Assembly (NCBI GenBank): GCA_024233595.1
Contig: JACKPK010000007.1
Coordinates: 1-64,000, forward strand
Direction of reading: 5' to 3'
DNA from: Deltaproteobacteria bacterium
Lineage (GTDB): Bacteria; UBA10199; JADGCS01
Length of the DNA: 64,000 bases
Shown here: positions 1-8,951 of the stretch, in pieces
Layout: each line of letters starts with the position of its first letter
Numbering within the stretch: the stretch's first letter is position 1
Made by a program: the position numbers and the translations under genes
The notes under the pieces: generated by a model
Seen by the model: the letters and a program-made list of their open reading frames with translations, nothing else
Told to the model about the DNA's origin: nothing
The model's database searches: none

Positions 1-15
1 ATTAACATCTAGTCG

Positions 16-79
16 TGGCCTTTCGCGAACGCCCAATAAACTTGCATTACAATTGTGGTCGCTCGCGAGCCACCACTAC
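16..79. repeat. REP pair (one degenerate, one good copy) at window edge
   Basis: Positions 56-75 hold a near-palindrome of the TGGYCGCTCGCGAGCSRCCA type followed directly by CTAC (76-79). Positions 16-35 hold a degenerate copy, with four differences from the consensus at 13724-13743, preceded by GTCG where other copies have GTAG. The two copies face each other, as in the pair at 21837-21904. The family matches the REPs flanking the transposase gene at 13691-14272. Confidence 0.7.
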
Positions 80-138
80 GAGCCCCAAAAAAGATCATTT
101 GATCAGATAGATCAGTGGAACAGTAGAGTTTTCTTTAA

Positions 139-187
139 CCTAAACTCTTACGCACTTAAGCTCTTAGGTACTTAAGCACTTAGGTAC
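139..187. repeat. Array of an 8-bp repeat (CTTAGGTA type)
   Basis: About six consecutive octamers related to CTTAGGTA/CTTAAGCA lie between the REP pair and the first gene. Related 8-bp arrays occur at 21687-21710, 21800-21839 and 30064-30095. The stretch between the REP and this array (about 80-138), read on the minus strand, resembles 21711-21765, so this is one arm of a composite dispersed repeat. Any promoter of the first gene must lie in or next to this array. Confidence 0.7.
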
Positions 188-213
188 AAAGAAAATTATA
201 AAAGGAAATTGCG

Positions 214-531
214 ATGAAACAGATTACAAAATTTATTATCTTCTTCTTACTTCTATCAACTCCCGCTTTTGCCAACAGCATCACTCATAGCATTGGCAAT
301 GCGGGTTACATGATTCGCGAAGCTATGTTTGCGGATGCAAAAAAATTGTCTCCAGAAAAATACCAAGAGGCCATTCGTCACCAAGGTTTGGCCAAGCAGT
401 ACATGCGCGGCAATCACCCTAAAGGGCGCAGCGAACAAAAGGCCCTGGAGTTGAGCAAAGTGGCCTATGATCTGGCTAAACAAGCACGCGATGAAGCGCT
501 GGCGATTTTAGGCCAAAAAGTGAGTCGTTAA
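214..531 (+). CDS. Small exported helical protein, DUF4398-like
   Basis: The 105-residue product starts with a signal peptide (basic MKQITK, hydrophobic core, cleavage likely after TPAFA at about residue 20), so it should be periplasmic or surface-associated. The rest is predicted helical and alternates Ala, Glu, Lys and Gln (for example LELSKVAYDLAKQARDEA), a pattern like DUF4398-type exported proteins. No lipobox cysteine is present. A ribosome binding site (AAAGGAA) precedes the ATG. Its stop codon overlaps the purC start by one base, so the two are probably co-transcribed, although no functional link is evident. Assignment to DUF4398 is by pattern only. Confidence 0.6.
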   Translation: MKQITKFIIFFLLLSTPAFANSITHSIGNAGYMIREAMFADAKKLSPEKYQEAIRHQGLAKQYMRGNHPKGRSEQKALELSKVAYDLAKQARDEALAILGQKVSR

Positions 532-1415
532 TGTCAGGGGTTTTTCAAACCAGTTTAAAAGACATTCCTTTGCTGTTTAGAGGCAAGGTGCGCGATGTCT
601 ATGACTTGGGTGATGAGCTTCTCATTGTCACCACTGACCGTCTTTCGGCATTTGATGTTATTTTTGATCAGCCCATTCCTGGTAAAGGCAAGGTGTTGCA
701 AAGTGTGAGCGATTTTTGGATGCAGCGCTTGCAAGGCATTGTCTCTAATCACCACGCAAAAACAAAGCTGACTGATGTTATAAAAAATAAAGAGGAACTG
801 CGTTTGTTGCAGGGGCGATCTTGTGTTGTCAAAAAAGCCAAGGCCTTGCCTGTGGAATGTGTGGTGCGTGGTTATCTTTTGGGTTCGGGATACAAAGATT
901 ATCAGAAATCAGGAGAAGTCTGCGGTATCAAATTACCACAAGGCTTGCAGTTAGCAGAGCAATTGCCAGAGCCCATTTTTACGCCGGCCACAAAAGCAGA
1001 ACAAGGTGATCACGACGAGAACATCAGTTTCACTCAGGTGATCAACACATTGGGTTCCGATTTGGCTGTGCGTTTAAAAGACATCAGTTTGCGCCTTTAC
1101 AAAGAGGCGGCTTGTTTTGCGTTGCAAAAGGGTCTGATCATCGCAGACACCAAATTTGAATTTGGACTTTTGAATGACGAGATCATTTTAATCGACGAAG
1201 CGCTCACCCCAGATTCATCACGCTATTGGGATCGAAGCGATCATAAACTTGGCGAAAGCCCACCCAGTTTTGATAAGCAGATTGTACGCGATTATTTAGA
1301 AACCTTAGACTGGGACAAAACGCCACCCGCTCCTGTTTTGCCGGATCATATTATTCAGCGTGCGCAGAAACGTTATGAGGAATTGGGATGTCGTTTGGAC
1401 ATCACGTCACAGTAA
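531..1415 (+). CDS. purC: Phosphoribosylaminoimidazole-succinocarboxamide synthase
   Basis: PurC joins CAIR and aspartate using ATP to form SAICAR in de novo purine synthesis, in the cytoplasm. The N-terminus shows the family signature GKVRDVYDLGDELLIVTTDR followed by SAFDVIFDQPIPGKG. Further on are VECVVRGYLLGSGYKDYQ, a central FTPATKAEQGDHDENI block, and the C-terminal LIDEALTPDSSRYWD motif that carries substrate-binding residues. At 294 residues it is the longer form of the family (many bacterial enzymes are about 240). The ATG overlaps the stop of the upstream gene by one base. The 3' end overlaps the convergent addA-like gene by 43 bp. No other purine gene is nearby. Confidence 0.96.
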   Translation: MSGVFQTSLKDIPLLFRGKVRDVYDLGDELLIVTTDRLSAFDVIFDQPIPGKGKVLQSVSDFWMQRLQGIVSNHHAKTKLTDVIKNKEELRLLQGRSCVVKKAKALPVECVVRGYLLGSGYKDYQKSGEVCGIKLPQGLQLAEQLPEPIFTPATKAEQGDHDENISFTQVINTLGSDLAVRLKDISLRLYKEAACFALQKGLIIADTKFEFGLLNDEIILIDEALTPDSSRYWDRSDHKLGESPPSFDKQIVRDYLETLDWDKTPPAPVLPDHIIQRAQKRYEELGCRLDITSQ

Positions 1416-4396
1416 TTCTCTTCATAATACACGCAACCTTCGCAATGTTTCTCATTGCTCGTTACAGGAAAATCATTATTGATCAAACACGTGCCGAGTT
1501 GTTCTAAAGTGTTTTGTAACTCTGATTCAAAGGCCTGCAATGAATTTGCGTCGTGAATTACTTCGGAGGTAGTCATGTCTGATGTAAAAAGAATCATGGT
1601 TTTGACACGATCAAGTCCTTTGGCTTTGGCCAGAGCAAGCGCGTAGGTGCTGATCTGAAAATAAAATTCATCTAAAAGACGGCTTCTTTGTGCTTCGGAA
1701 CGAATGTTGTGGGTTTTGTAATCCAAAATGGTCCACTCTTCGTTTGTTTCTGATTTTTTATGCAGGACTTTGTCTATTTGCCCAGAGATCACACGCGTGC
1801 CCAGTTGTAAAACAAAGGGCATCTCTTCAAAACTAAAGTCCGGTTCAATGAAAATTTCGTCAAAGCGCGGGCTGTCTTTGAGTTTGTGCAGAAGACCACT
1901 GAGTTCATCGGCCAGGGTTTCGGTGCTGGCGGTTATTTTTAAAGCAAAAGCAGCCTGCTCAATGGCTTCTTTTAAATTAAAGCTTTCATCAAACACAGCG
2001 TTTTGCATCACAAGGTGAATCAGGTTACCGCGTTCCGCAGCAGAAAGTGTTGCGCCTTTTTTGTTTGTGGCAAAACCAAATGACCCCCTTATGCCAAGAA
2101 CGTGCTTCAGGTGATATTTTTTAGGGCATTGCACAAAGGTTTCGATTGCGGTGGGAGCATGATGTTGCAAAGGCAAACGGCTGAGCAATTCTTGTTGCGC
2201 TGTGATGGGGGTGAAGTCTGTGGGTTCGTGTTGATTTGGGTCTTCTAAGCCTAGTCTTTGTTGTCCGGTGATTAAAGACGAGAATTCAGGAGAAGGTTGT
2301 TCTTTTGCTTTTGTGGCCAACCAGTAAAGCCATTCATTGTAATTGGAAAAATCTTGGGTTTCTGATTTGAGTTTTTTTGCCAAGGTGCCTGTGAGGTTGT
2401 CAGTGTAAAGGTGTAGGCTTTTTTTGGTTCTGGTCAATGCGACATACAAGAGGCGCTTTTCTTCTTCTAGTTCGAATTGTTTGTTTTGTTCTTCGCTTTT
2501 TGCTGAGGCTTCCGAATGAATCAAAGGGTAGTCTAAGCCATCAATGGATTTTTCATCAGGGGCTTTAAAGGTGAAGTTGTTGTTGCTTCTTAAAAAAATG
2601 GCTTTGTCTTTGGGAGAGCTTTTACCAGGAATCACAAAAACGTGATCAAACTCCAAACCTTTGGAACCGTGCACGGTGATCAGAGAAACCGCATTGGGGC
2701 TGTCTTTGGCTTTTTTAAAAGTAAAATCAGGGTTGTTTAGATCGTTTAAAAAATGGCTCAAGGCGGCTAGGTCCTTATTACCTTGGTCTTGCCAGGTTTT
2801 GATGATGGGTCGTAATATCCCCAAGGCTTTTAGATCGATTTGATCAGAAAAGTGACGCAGGTCCTCGCTAATGAGATCAAAAATTTGAGTTGGTAAAAGA
2901 TCGCTTGTGGCTTGGTGCCATTTTTTTAAAAACTGTGTGAGTTGATCCCAAAGCTTGGCTTCTTTTTGTGACGCAAACAAGTCTAAGGTTTGGTTTAAGA
3001 AAATATTCTCTTCGTTTGTTTTATTGATATGAGAAATAAAATTTTCTGAAAAACGAAAAGGCTCTAATCTGAGTAAACCCAGTTGCACAATGCGAGAGGC
3101 ATCTTTGCAAAGGATGCGTAAAATATGCCAGTACAAACTGATTGTGGGGATGTCCGTGTAAGGGAATTTTGCTTCGTGTAAGGTGGCAATGCCCAAAGTC
3201 TCTAGTCTTTTTTCAAACTCTGACAACGCGGTGCGGGCTCTTAATAAAATGGCGATGTCTGCCGGAGCCGCTCCGTTGTCGACAAGTTTTTTGATTTTAC
3301 TCACGCAGTCGCTCACCATTTGCTCGGTGGCGCTGTGTTCCGAGTCTGCTTTTTTATCTAAAAGCTTGGCGCTCAGGCAAAACGCAGTGTCTTGCTCAGA
3401 CAGGGCCTGATGATAAAGTTTGTCTCCCAAAAGATTTGGGAAAACCGCATTAAAATAATTTGTTAATCCTTTGGGGGTGCGGAAGGTTTGCGAAAGGTAG
3501 ACCTCTTCGCCACCAGCATTTTGAATGAGCTCAGAGGTTTCAAAAAAGTAGCGCGTGTTGCCGCCGCGAAAACCATAAATTGACTGTTTGGGATCGCCGA
3601 CAATGAAAAGCGTGTTGTGCTCAGCTGTGAATAAACTGTGGATAATCTGCATTTGCTGCTGCGAAACGTCTTGAAACTCGTCTACTAGGATTTCGCGGTA
3701 ACGATTTTGTAAGGATTTTAAAATATCCGGGTGTTGTACAAAAAGGCGCAGGCAAAGGGTTTCAAGATCGTTGTAGGACAGCACTTGGCTTTGAATGCGT
3801 CTTTGCAAAAGGTATTCTTGGAACTCTTGATTTTTTTGTAAAAACTGCGTGAGCAGCGCGTGCTCTTGTTGGTTTCGACCTTGTGCAGTGAGTTGCTCTA
3901 CCGAAACTTGGGTGAGGTCTTCGCCAATGAGGTGGCGGATGGTTTTGCTTAAGTTTTTGGTGCCGTATTGCTCACAAAATTGAGTGAGGCTGCTTTCGGG
4001 GTTTTCTAGCTCGCTTGCGATCCACAATCTGGTTTCTAAATTGTGCCAAATTTTTAAGGCTTCGTCAGAAGCAATGTTAAAGCCTTCTTCCAGGCCAAAC
4101 ACCGCGCCGTGTTTGCTGAGCAATTTGTGGCAAAATGAGTGAATGGTCGAAACATTTAAATGAGCACGATCTAAAAGTGACAGTGTTTCAGAGCGCATAA
4201 TACGCTCTTTCATTTCTCCAGAAGCTTTTTCGGTAAAAGTAAAAGCCAGCAATCCAGAAACAGGGATGTGTCTGTTGGTGATGGCATACAGGAACCTTTG
4301 CGTGAGCACTGTTGTTTTGCCGGTGCCTGCGGAAGCAATGACCGCCATGCTTTTGGGAAGAGTGATGGCTTTTTCTTGTTCAGGAGTCAGCTTCAT
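1373..4396 (-). CDS. addA: AddA-like UvrD-family helicase with C-terminal RecB-type nuclease
   Basis: This 1,007-residue protein is the helicase-nuclease subunit of an AddAB-type complex that processes DNA double-strand ends for recombination. SF1 helicase motifs occur in order: Walker A ASAGTGKT (residues 21-28), LVDEFQDVSQQQ, GDPKQSIYGFRGG, TVHGSKGLEFDHVF and LLYVALTRTKK. The C-terminal PD-(D/E)XK nuclease has LDYKTHN near residue 890. It is bracketed by a cysteine in CPKKYH (about 754) and by CEGCVYYEENYC (about 985), the four-cysteine layout of an iron-sulphur RecB/Cas4-type nuclease. In well-studied AddAB pairs only AddB carries that cluster, so its presence here is notable. The start overlaps the addB-like stop by 4 bp (ATGA), implying translational coupling. 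A distinct UvrD/PDDEXK subfamily is possible. Confidence 0.85.
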   Translation of the reverse strand: MKLTPEQEKAITLPKSMAVIASAGTGKTTVLTQRFLYAITNRHIPVSGLLAFTFTEKASGEMKERIMRSETLSLLDRAHLNVSTIHSFCHKLLSKHGAVFGLEEGFNIASDEALKIWHNLETRLWIASELENPESSLTQFCEQYGTKNLSKTIRHLIGEDLTQVSVEQLTAQGRNQQEHALLTQFLQKNQEFQEYLLQRRIQSQVLSYNDLETLCLRLFVQHPDILKSLQNRYREILVDEFQDVSQQQMQIIHSLFTAEHNTLFIVGDPKQSIYGFRGGNTRYFFETSELIQNAGGEEVYLSQTFRTPKGLTNYFNAVFPNLLGDKLYHQALSEQDTAFCLSAKLLDKKADSEHSATEQMVSDCVSKIKKLVDNGAAPADIAILLRARTALSEFEKRLETLGIATLHEAKFPYTDIPTISLYWHILRILCKDASRIVQLGLLRLEPFRFSENFISHINKTNEENIFLNQTLDLFASQKEAKLWDQLTQFLKKWHQATSDLLPTQIFDLISEDLRHFSDQIDLKALGILRPIIKTWQDQGNKDLAALSHFLNDLNNPDFTFKKAKDSPNAVSLITVHGSKGLEFDHVFVIPGKSSPKDKAIFLRSNNNFTFKAPDEKSIDGLDYPLIHSEASAKSEEQNKQFELEEEKRLLYVALTRTKKSLHLYTDNLTGTLAKKLKSETQDFSNYNEWLYWLATKAKEQPSPEFSSLITGQQRLGLEDPNQHEPTDFTPITAQQELLSRLPLQHHAPTAIETFVQCPKKYHLKHVLGIRGSFGFATNKKGATLSAAERGNLIHLVMQNAVFDESFNLKEAIEQAAFALKITASTETLADELSGLLHKLKDSPRFDEIFIEPDFSFEEMPFVLQLGTRVISGQIDKVLHKKSETNEEWTILDYKTHNIRSEAQRSRLLDEFYFQISTYALALAKAKGLDRVKTMILFTSDMTTSEVIHDANSLQAFESELQNTLEQLGTCLINNDFPVTSNEKHCEGCVYYEENYCDVMSKRHPNSS

Positions 4397-6864
4397 GCGG
4401 TATCCTCCTGAAAACGACCACAGGTCATGCGGAATTCACAGAATTGGCAGTCGCTTTCTTTTAAAGGCTTTGGTGCAAACACGCCTTCGTGAATGCCTGT
4501 GACCAGTTCTTGCACGCGCGCTTTGATTTTTTCTGTGAGCTCCAGCCAGTTTTCTGCGGAGATTTGATAACTGTGGTGACTCAAAACTTTATTGTCACAA
4601 GAACTTTTGATCACAACGCCTTTGGTGCTGTTGTCTTTTAAGGAATAATAAAGTGCTGCAGACGGTGTGAAGGCTGGGAATTTTTTTTGCACGGCCATTA
4701 AATAAAGCGGCATTTGCAAGGCTTCGGCTTTTTTGATGTCGGCACCGCCTGGCAAGTTACCAGTTTTGTAATCAATGACGGTGAATTGCTTAGCGCTTTG
4801 ACAAAAATCAATACGGTCTATGCGTCCTTTTAAGTGAATGCTTTGGTCATTGAATTCAAATATTAGATTTTGTTCTTTGCCAAAATCCCATTCACAAAGT
4901 TTGGGTGTGGTGCGTTTTTTGCGTTCAGAAAAGTAATGAGCTTCTTTGTTGATGAGCGCTTTGATAGCGTCAGCTGTTTTTTGAATGAAAAAATCACGCA
5001 GAGCGCTGCTGCATTTTGCCCATTGTTCGTCTTCGTTAATGAGCTTTGCGGCCAGTTCTTCTAATTTAGCAAAGACCTTATTGCGGTACGAAGCGTACTC
5101 GAGACCTTCTAAATAGATGGTCTCGTTTTCTTGAATGAGGCGTTGCAGAATTTGATGAATAACAGTGCCCTTGGTGCGTGCTTCTGGTTCTAAGTTTATT
5201 TCTTCGGGCTTTTGCAAACCAAGGACGTAGCGTGCGTGGTATCGGTGTGGGCAAGTGAGGTACTCTTGTAATTCTGTGATGCTAAAGCTGTTTTTCTTTG
5301 GTTTTGTGTAGCTGGATTCTTTTTTGTGTTTTGTTTGTTTTTTAATTTTCCAAGGCTGTTTTTGTGAATCAGTGATTTGCGTTAAAGGTGGCGATGACAA
5401 TGCCTTGCCGCTTAAATCGGTTTCGGAGCGTGTTAAAATGAGTTGTTCGCTTTTGACAAAGGCACTCTGTAACATTTGCAGTGCGACTTGCATCTGTCGG
5501 TGCGCGGGTTCAATGATTTCTGAGAGCGCCGGATCCAGTGGGGTCAGAGGTGAAACAAAATCTGAATTTTTTGTTTTGATGATGTTCTCTAAGGCAAGTT
5601 GTGACACAAAGGTGAGTTTGCCGTTTGTTTGTGCCTGTTGCAGCGATACAATGTTCACGCCTTGATTGGCGGGCGCTGTCTGAAAACGCAACGATTTGCC
5701 AATGAGTGTGGCTAATTCGTTTGGAAAATCGTTGATGCCTAAGTTTTGCAAATCACTTTTTATGAAATCGATTTCTTTGTTAAATTGCTCAAGAGCTTGT
5801 TTGGCAAGGTGATGCCAAGTGGCCACTTGCAGGTTGTCTTTGATTAAAAATGCCAAGCTTGCTGGGTTGTCTGGGTTTTTGATGTGTTCTTTAACAGGCA
5901 AACTGCTTTGCACCTGAGACAAGATATTTTTGTTTTTAAGAGTTTGGTGAATGAGTAAGCTGTGTTCTTCTGCAAGGCTGACCACCTGGATGTTTCCCGG
6001 ACGCAAACCTTGTTTGATGAATGCAGAAATTTGGCTGGCAATGAAATCGGCTTCGTTAATGGGATCATCAAAAACCAAAAGTGATTCTTGTGGGATTTTG
6101 CCTTTAATGTGTTTGCTGTGATCGCAAATCATGCCCAGATCTTCGTAAACATAACTGAGGTCAGGGTGATTTTGCCCAAAGTCTTCGTCATACCAAATGT
6201 GAATGTTGAGTTTGGGGTATTGTTCTTTGAGGACACGAATGAATTGGCGGTGCCCCGCTTTAAGGGGATAAAAATTGTAAAGGTGCAACGAACTCAAAGC
6301 GCTGAGTTGTTTGGATTTGTTGTTGGCTAAAAAGCTCAGGCTATTGAGTAGCAAATCGCCTTCGTCTTGTCGGTGACATTCGGTTAAAATTTCTTGGTAG
6401 CGTTTGAGGATTTCAAAAATGATGGGGCTGTTTAGATTTTTAATAAAAATTTGTGGCAGGTCTTTTGGCAAAAGGCCACACTCTTTGCAACGCTTGGCAA
6501 GCTCGCTTAAATTTTGCAAAGCGCTTGCGGGGTTGCCTTGTGCGTTAAGCCAGGACTCAGCAACCTGACAAGCTGCCAGATGCATCAGGAACACAACGTG
6601 TCGTTGAGAAATCAATCGGGTTTTTTGTGGGCTCTCTTTTAAGAGTTGTTGCAGGTAGAGTTTAAAGGGAATGATTTGCTCGCCCAAGAGCGCAGGTCGC
6701 TTGCTTTGTTGTAAAAGCAGGCTTTGTAAATCTTGTGTGCTTTTTTGGTGTGGGGTCAGAACCAAAAAGTGCTGACTGCGATCGCCAAGTTCGCGTGTGA
6801 TTTGCTCAAGAAAAAGGCTTTGTTTTTCTTTGCTGGCGGGACCGTGATGGAGGGTGACGGGCAT
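4393..6864 (-). CDS. addB: AddB-like subunit with iron-sulphur RecB-type nuclease
   Basis: This is the partner of the downstream AddA-like helicase. The C-terminal nuclease (about residues 520-823) has CPHRYHARYVLGL (Cys near 536), GTVIHQIL, LKGRIDRIDF, VIDYKTGNLPGG (near 700) and CQFCEFRMTCGR (near 806). These are the metal-binding Asp/Lys residues and the four cysteines of a 4Fe-4S nuclease (PF12705 type). The N-terminus, LHHGPASKEKQ at residues 5-15, sits where other AddB proteins have a GxxGxGKT-like loop but lacks the GKT, so ATP binding there is probably lost. At 823 residues it is shorter than the roughly 1,100-1,200 of Bacillus-type AddB. It lies 50 bp below a lipoprotein gene on the same strand. 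Confidence 0.8.
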   Translation of the reverse strand: MPVTLHHGPASKEKQSLFLEQITRELGDRSQHFLVLTPHQKSTQDLQSLLLQQSKRPALLGEQIIPFKLYLQQLLKESPQKTRLISQRHVVFLMHLAACQVAESWLNAQGNPASALQNLSELAKRCKECGLLPKDLPQIFIKNLNSPIIFEILKRYQEILTECHRQDEGDLLLNSLSFLANNKSKQLSALSSLHLYNFYPLKAGHRQFIRVLKEQYPKLNIHIWYDEDFGQNHPDLSYVYEDLGMICDHSKHIKGKIPQESLLVFDDPINEADFIASQISAFIKQGLRPGNIQVVSLAEEHSLLIHQTLKNKNILSQVQSSLPVKEHIKNPDNPASLAFLIKDNLQVATWHHLAKQALEQFNKEIDFIKSDLQNLGINDFPNELATLIGKSLRFQTAPANQGVNIVSLQQAQTNGKLTFVSQLALENIIKTKNSDFVSPLTPLDPALSEIIEPAHRQMQVALQMLQSAFVKSEQLILTRSETDLSGKALSSPPLTQITDSQKQPWKIKKQTKHKKESSYTKPKKNSFSITELQEYLTCPHRYHARYVLGLQKPEEINLEPEARTKGTVIHQILQRLIQENETIYLEGLEYASYRNKVFAKLEELAAKLINEDEQWAKCSSALRDFFIQKTADAIKALINKEAHYFSERKKRTTPKLCEWDFGKEQNLIFEFNDQSIHLKGRIDRIDFCQSAKQFTVIDYKTGNLPGGADIKKAEALQMPLYLMAVQKKFPAFTPSAALYYSLKDNSTKGVVIKSSCDNKVLSHHSYQISAENWLELTEKIKARVQELVTGIHEGVFAPKPLKESDCQFCEFRMTCGRFQEDTA

Positions 6865-6914
6865 GCTCTTTGGCTAGCAGCCCGTCAATTTGCAATCAAA
6901 TCTAAAAGCGAAAA

Positions 6915-8246
6915 TCAGAAGCGACCTGTGGAAAAAGTCCCTTCAAAGGTTTTAAACTCTTGCACGCAAATGCCAGAGGTGCTGCCATCCCAGTCGCTAC
7001 CGGGGCAGTTACCATGGGTGCCGGTCGATTTAGAATAGTCTACAACCCCTTTGACACGTGTGTTAGAGCCAGAGGTCTTTTTGATATCTAAATCAAAGGG
7101 TCCGGATTTGGTCAATGTGGTGCCGGCCATGAATTCGTAGCTGATGCGTGTCGATGTCATTGAGCTGCTGTCGGCGCTCACCACGAACCACGCGTTGCTG
7201 ATTCCTGGATTCGGGTCGATCTTGGTGCACACGGCTTCGTTATCGCAAAGGCCATCGTTGTCATTATCGGGTTCGCAAGCATCACCTTCGCCATCGCCGT
7301 TGCTGTCTAATTGATCGCTGTTAGCAATGTCAGCACAGTTATCGCTTGTGTCTGCTACGCCGTCGCCATCACTGTCGGGACCAGTGTCTGTGTCGCCATC
7401 AACATCATCGCTACCGTCACTGTCATCGGTGTCGTCGCAAACATCTCCAAGGCCATCGCCATCGCTATCGGTTTGATCTGCGCTAGCAACCTCGGGGCAG
7501 TTATCAAAATCATCAGAGATGCCATCGCCATCTGTGTCTGTTTCGCCGGCACAACCATCGGTAGGATCGGTGGGGCAAGCATCAAACTCATCAAGAATGC
7601 CATCGTTGTCATCGTCGGTATCGCATTCATTTCCCAAACCATCAGCTGTGGAGTAAGCGGCGTCACTGTCGGCTTGATCAGGGTTTGCTGTTTCTGGGCA
7701 ATTGTCTTCATCATCGGCAATGCCGTCACCATCGGAATCAATGATCTCATCAAACTCAGTTGGGTTATCATCACAAGCATCGCCAATGCCGTCACCGTCG
7801 CTATCTGTTTGGTCGGCATTCACATCAGTGGGGCAATTGTCATCGGCATTTGCAACGCCATCGCCTTCCACGTCGTCGTCGCAAAGATCACCAATGCCGT
7901 CGGCATCACCATCGGCTTGATTGCTGTTGTGAGTCAGTTCGCAATTGTCACAGGCATCACCAACGCCATCTTCGTCACTGTCGGATTGAGAGTAATTGAA
8001 AACACTGGGGCAGTTGTCGCTTGCATCTGCAAAACCATCGGAGTCGCTATCTGTTTGCGAAGAACTTGAATTGTCTGTTGTTGTTTCTGTGCAATCTTCT
8101 GTTGTGGTATCGCAATTTTCAGAAGCAGAGATTTCGTCACTAAGTTCATCACTGGATGATGAATCGCCAGAACCAGAGCACTGCGCTAAGAAAAAGCTCA
8201 TCATAATAATAAGGACAAAAGAGAGGGTGTTTTTAAAAAGTTTCAT
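6915..8246 (-). CDS. Lipoprotein with thrombospondin type 3 calcium-binding repeats
   Basis: The start is placed at the ATG at 8246 because a good ribosome binding site (GGAGA) precedes it. The product has 443 residues, a signal peptide and a lipobox (FFLAQC, Cys23), then a Ser-rich spacer. From about residue 65 to 345 there are eight or so aspartate-rich repeats of the DSDGDGIGDACDNCP type (thrombospondin type 3), which bind Ca2+ and often carry disulphides. The last 100 residues form a separate domain (ISNAWFVVSADSSSM onward) with two cysteines in HGNCPGSDWDGSTSGIC, not recognised. It is probably an outer-membrane surface lipoprotein. It has no CTERM-like tail, unlike the protein at 11885. 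Confidence 0.85.
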   Translation of the reverse strand: MKLFKNTLSFVLIIMMSFFLAQCSGSGDSSSSDELSDEISASENCDTTTEDCTETTTDNSSSSQTDSDSDGFADASDNCPSVFNYSQSDSDEDGVGDACDNCELTHNSNQADGDADGIGDLCDDDVEGDGVANADDNCPTDVNADQTDSDGDGIGDACDDNPTEFDEIIDSDGDGIADDEDNCPETANPDQADSDAAYSTADGLGNECDTDDDNDGILDEFDACPTDPTDGCAGETDTDGDGISDDFDNCPEVASADQTDSDGDGLGDVCDDTDDSDGSDDVDGDTDTGPDSDGDGVADTSDNCADIANSDQLDSNGDGEGDACEPDNDNDGLCDNEAVCTKIDPNPGISNAWFVVSADSSSMTSTRISYEFMAGTTLTKSGPFDLDIKKTSGSNTRVKGVVDYSKSTGTHGNCPGSDWDGSTSGICVQEFKTFEGTFSTGRF

Positions 8247-8572
8247 GTCTTGTCTCCAAAGGCTGACTGTTTCCAACCCTTATTAAAGCAAAGGCTGTGC
8301 CAGAGTCATTTTTTTAAGCGTCTGAAAATATTGATGATTTTAGCTGTGTTTGTCGTGGGTTTACAAAAACCGGGGTTTGCAGACTGCAAAAGCCCTTTAA
8401 TTGGGGATGCTTTGCGACAAAGTTGCGACAAGGCAAGTTTGAAGCAATGCGCGTTCGGGGAAGAGAAATAATGAAGAATTAAGAATGAGATGAATAAAAA
8501 ATAATTTTTTCGAAACTCTCGGGGTGTGGGCGGCGAAAATACAATCAAAGCAATTTTAGAAACGAGTTTATT
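8247..8572. other. Intergenic region, divergent promoters expected
   Basis: This 326-bp gap separates the divergent lipoprotein gene and the 108-codon gene. It must hold both promoters, but I see no convincing -35/-10 pair. A 45-codon frame from the ATG at 8334 would encode a hydrophobic start (MILAVFVVGLQKPGFADC) but lacks a ribosome binding site. No strong hairpin or repeat is visible. Confidence 0.4.
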
Positions 8573-8899
8573 ATGACGAGCCCCAGTAATGTGACCCCAC
8601 AGGTTTTTGTGGTCCCTAATGTTTGTGAAGGTGATGCTGATTTTTGTGAAGCGCAGTTGCAAAAATCAGAGCAAAGCATTCGTGATTCTTCTGATAAATA
8701 TGTGGGAGATTGCGTGATGGTTCTGAATGCCAAGGCAGATCTTTTTGTTTCGATGTGTTCGTACACGCCTGTGAGCAATGCTTTAAAGCAAGGAAACAGA
8801 TCAATTGAGTGGCCTGATCTAAAACCGCGTGCGGCGCAGTATCTGCATTTGCATGAGTTGATGATGAGTGAGGATGTGGAGAAAAAATTAGAGGGTTAA
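8573..8899 (+). CDS. Small cysteine-containing hypothetical protein
   Basis: The 108-residue product is not recognised. It has no signal peptide and contains four cysteines (NVCEGDADFCEAQL, YVGDCVMV, FVSMCSY), with a mixed alpha/beta-like composition and a helical C-terminus. The ribosome binding site is weak. It sits 52 bp upstream of the caspase-like/thioredoxin fusion gene on the same strand, so it may be co-transcribed and could be a substrate, regulator or small partner. That role is inference from position only. The reading frame could also be spurious. Confidence 0.5.
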   Translation: MTSPSNVTPQVFVVPNVCEGDADFCEAQLQKSEQSIRDSSDKYVGDCVMVLNAKADLFVSMCSYTPVSNALKQGNRSIEWPDLKPRAAQYLHLHELMMSEDVEKKLEG

Positions 8900-8951
8900 G
8901 AGTTTAGGTTTTGTTTAAAAGGGGTTCATACACAAATGAAAAAGGAATGAT

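Noticed and set aside
7..190. CRISPR-like array because of spaced repeats near the window start
   Set aside because: The repeats are palindromic REPs and a contiguous 8-bp array, with no constant repeat plus unique spacers and no cas genes.
7311..8069. Long open frames on the plus strand and in other frames across the lipoprotein gene
   Set aside because: They are antisense or shifted shadows of the Asp-rich repeat gene; the GAT/GAC-rich repeats keep several frames open. The lipoprotein frame has a signal peptide, a lipobox and a ribosome binding site.
8334..8471. Possible 45-residue exported peptide
   Set aside because: Hydrophobic start and FADC are suggestive, but no ribosome binding site is present and the frame lies in a promoter region.
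8306..8662. 118-codon minus-strand frame in the divergent gap
   Set aside because: It lies antisense to the start of the 108-codon gene, has no ribosome binding site or domain, and overlaps the expected promoters.
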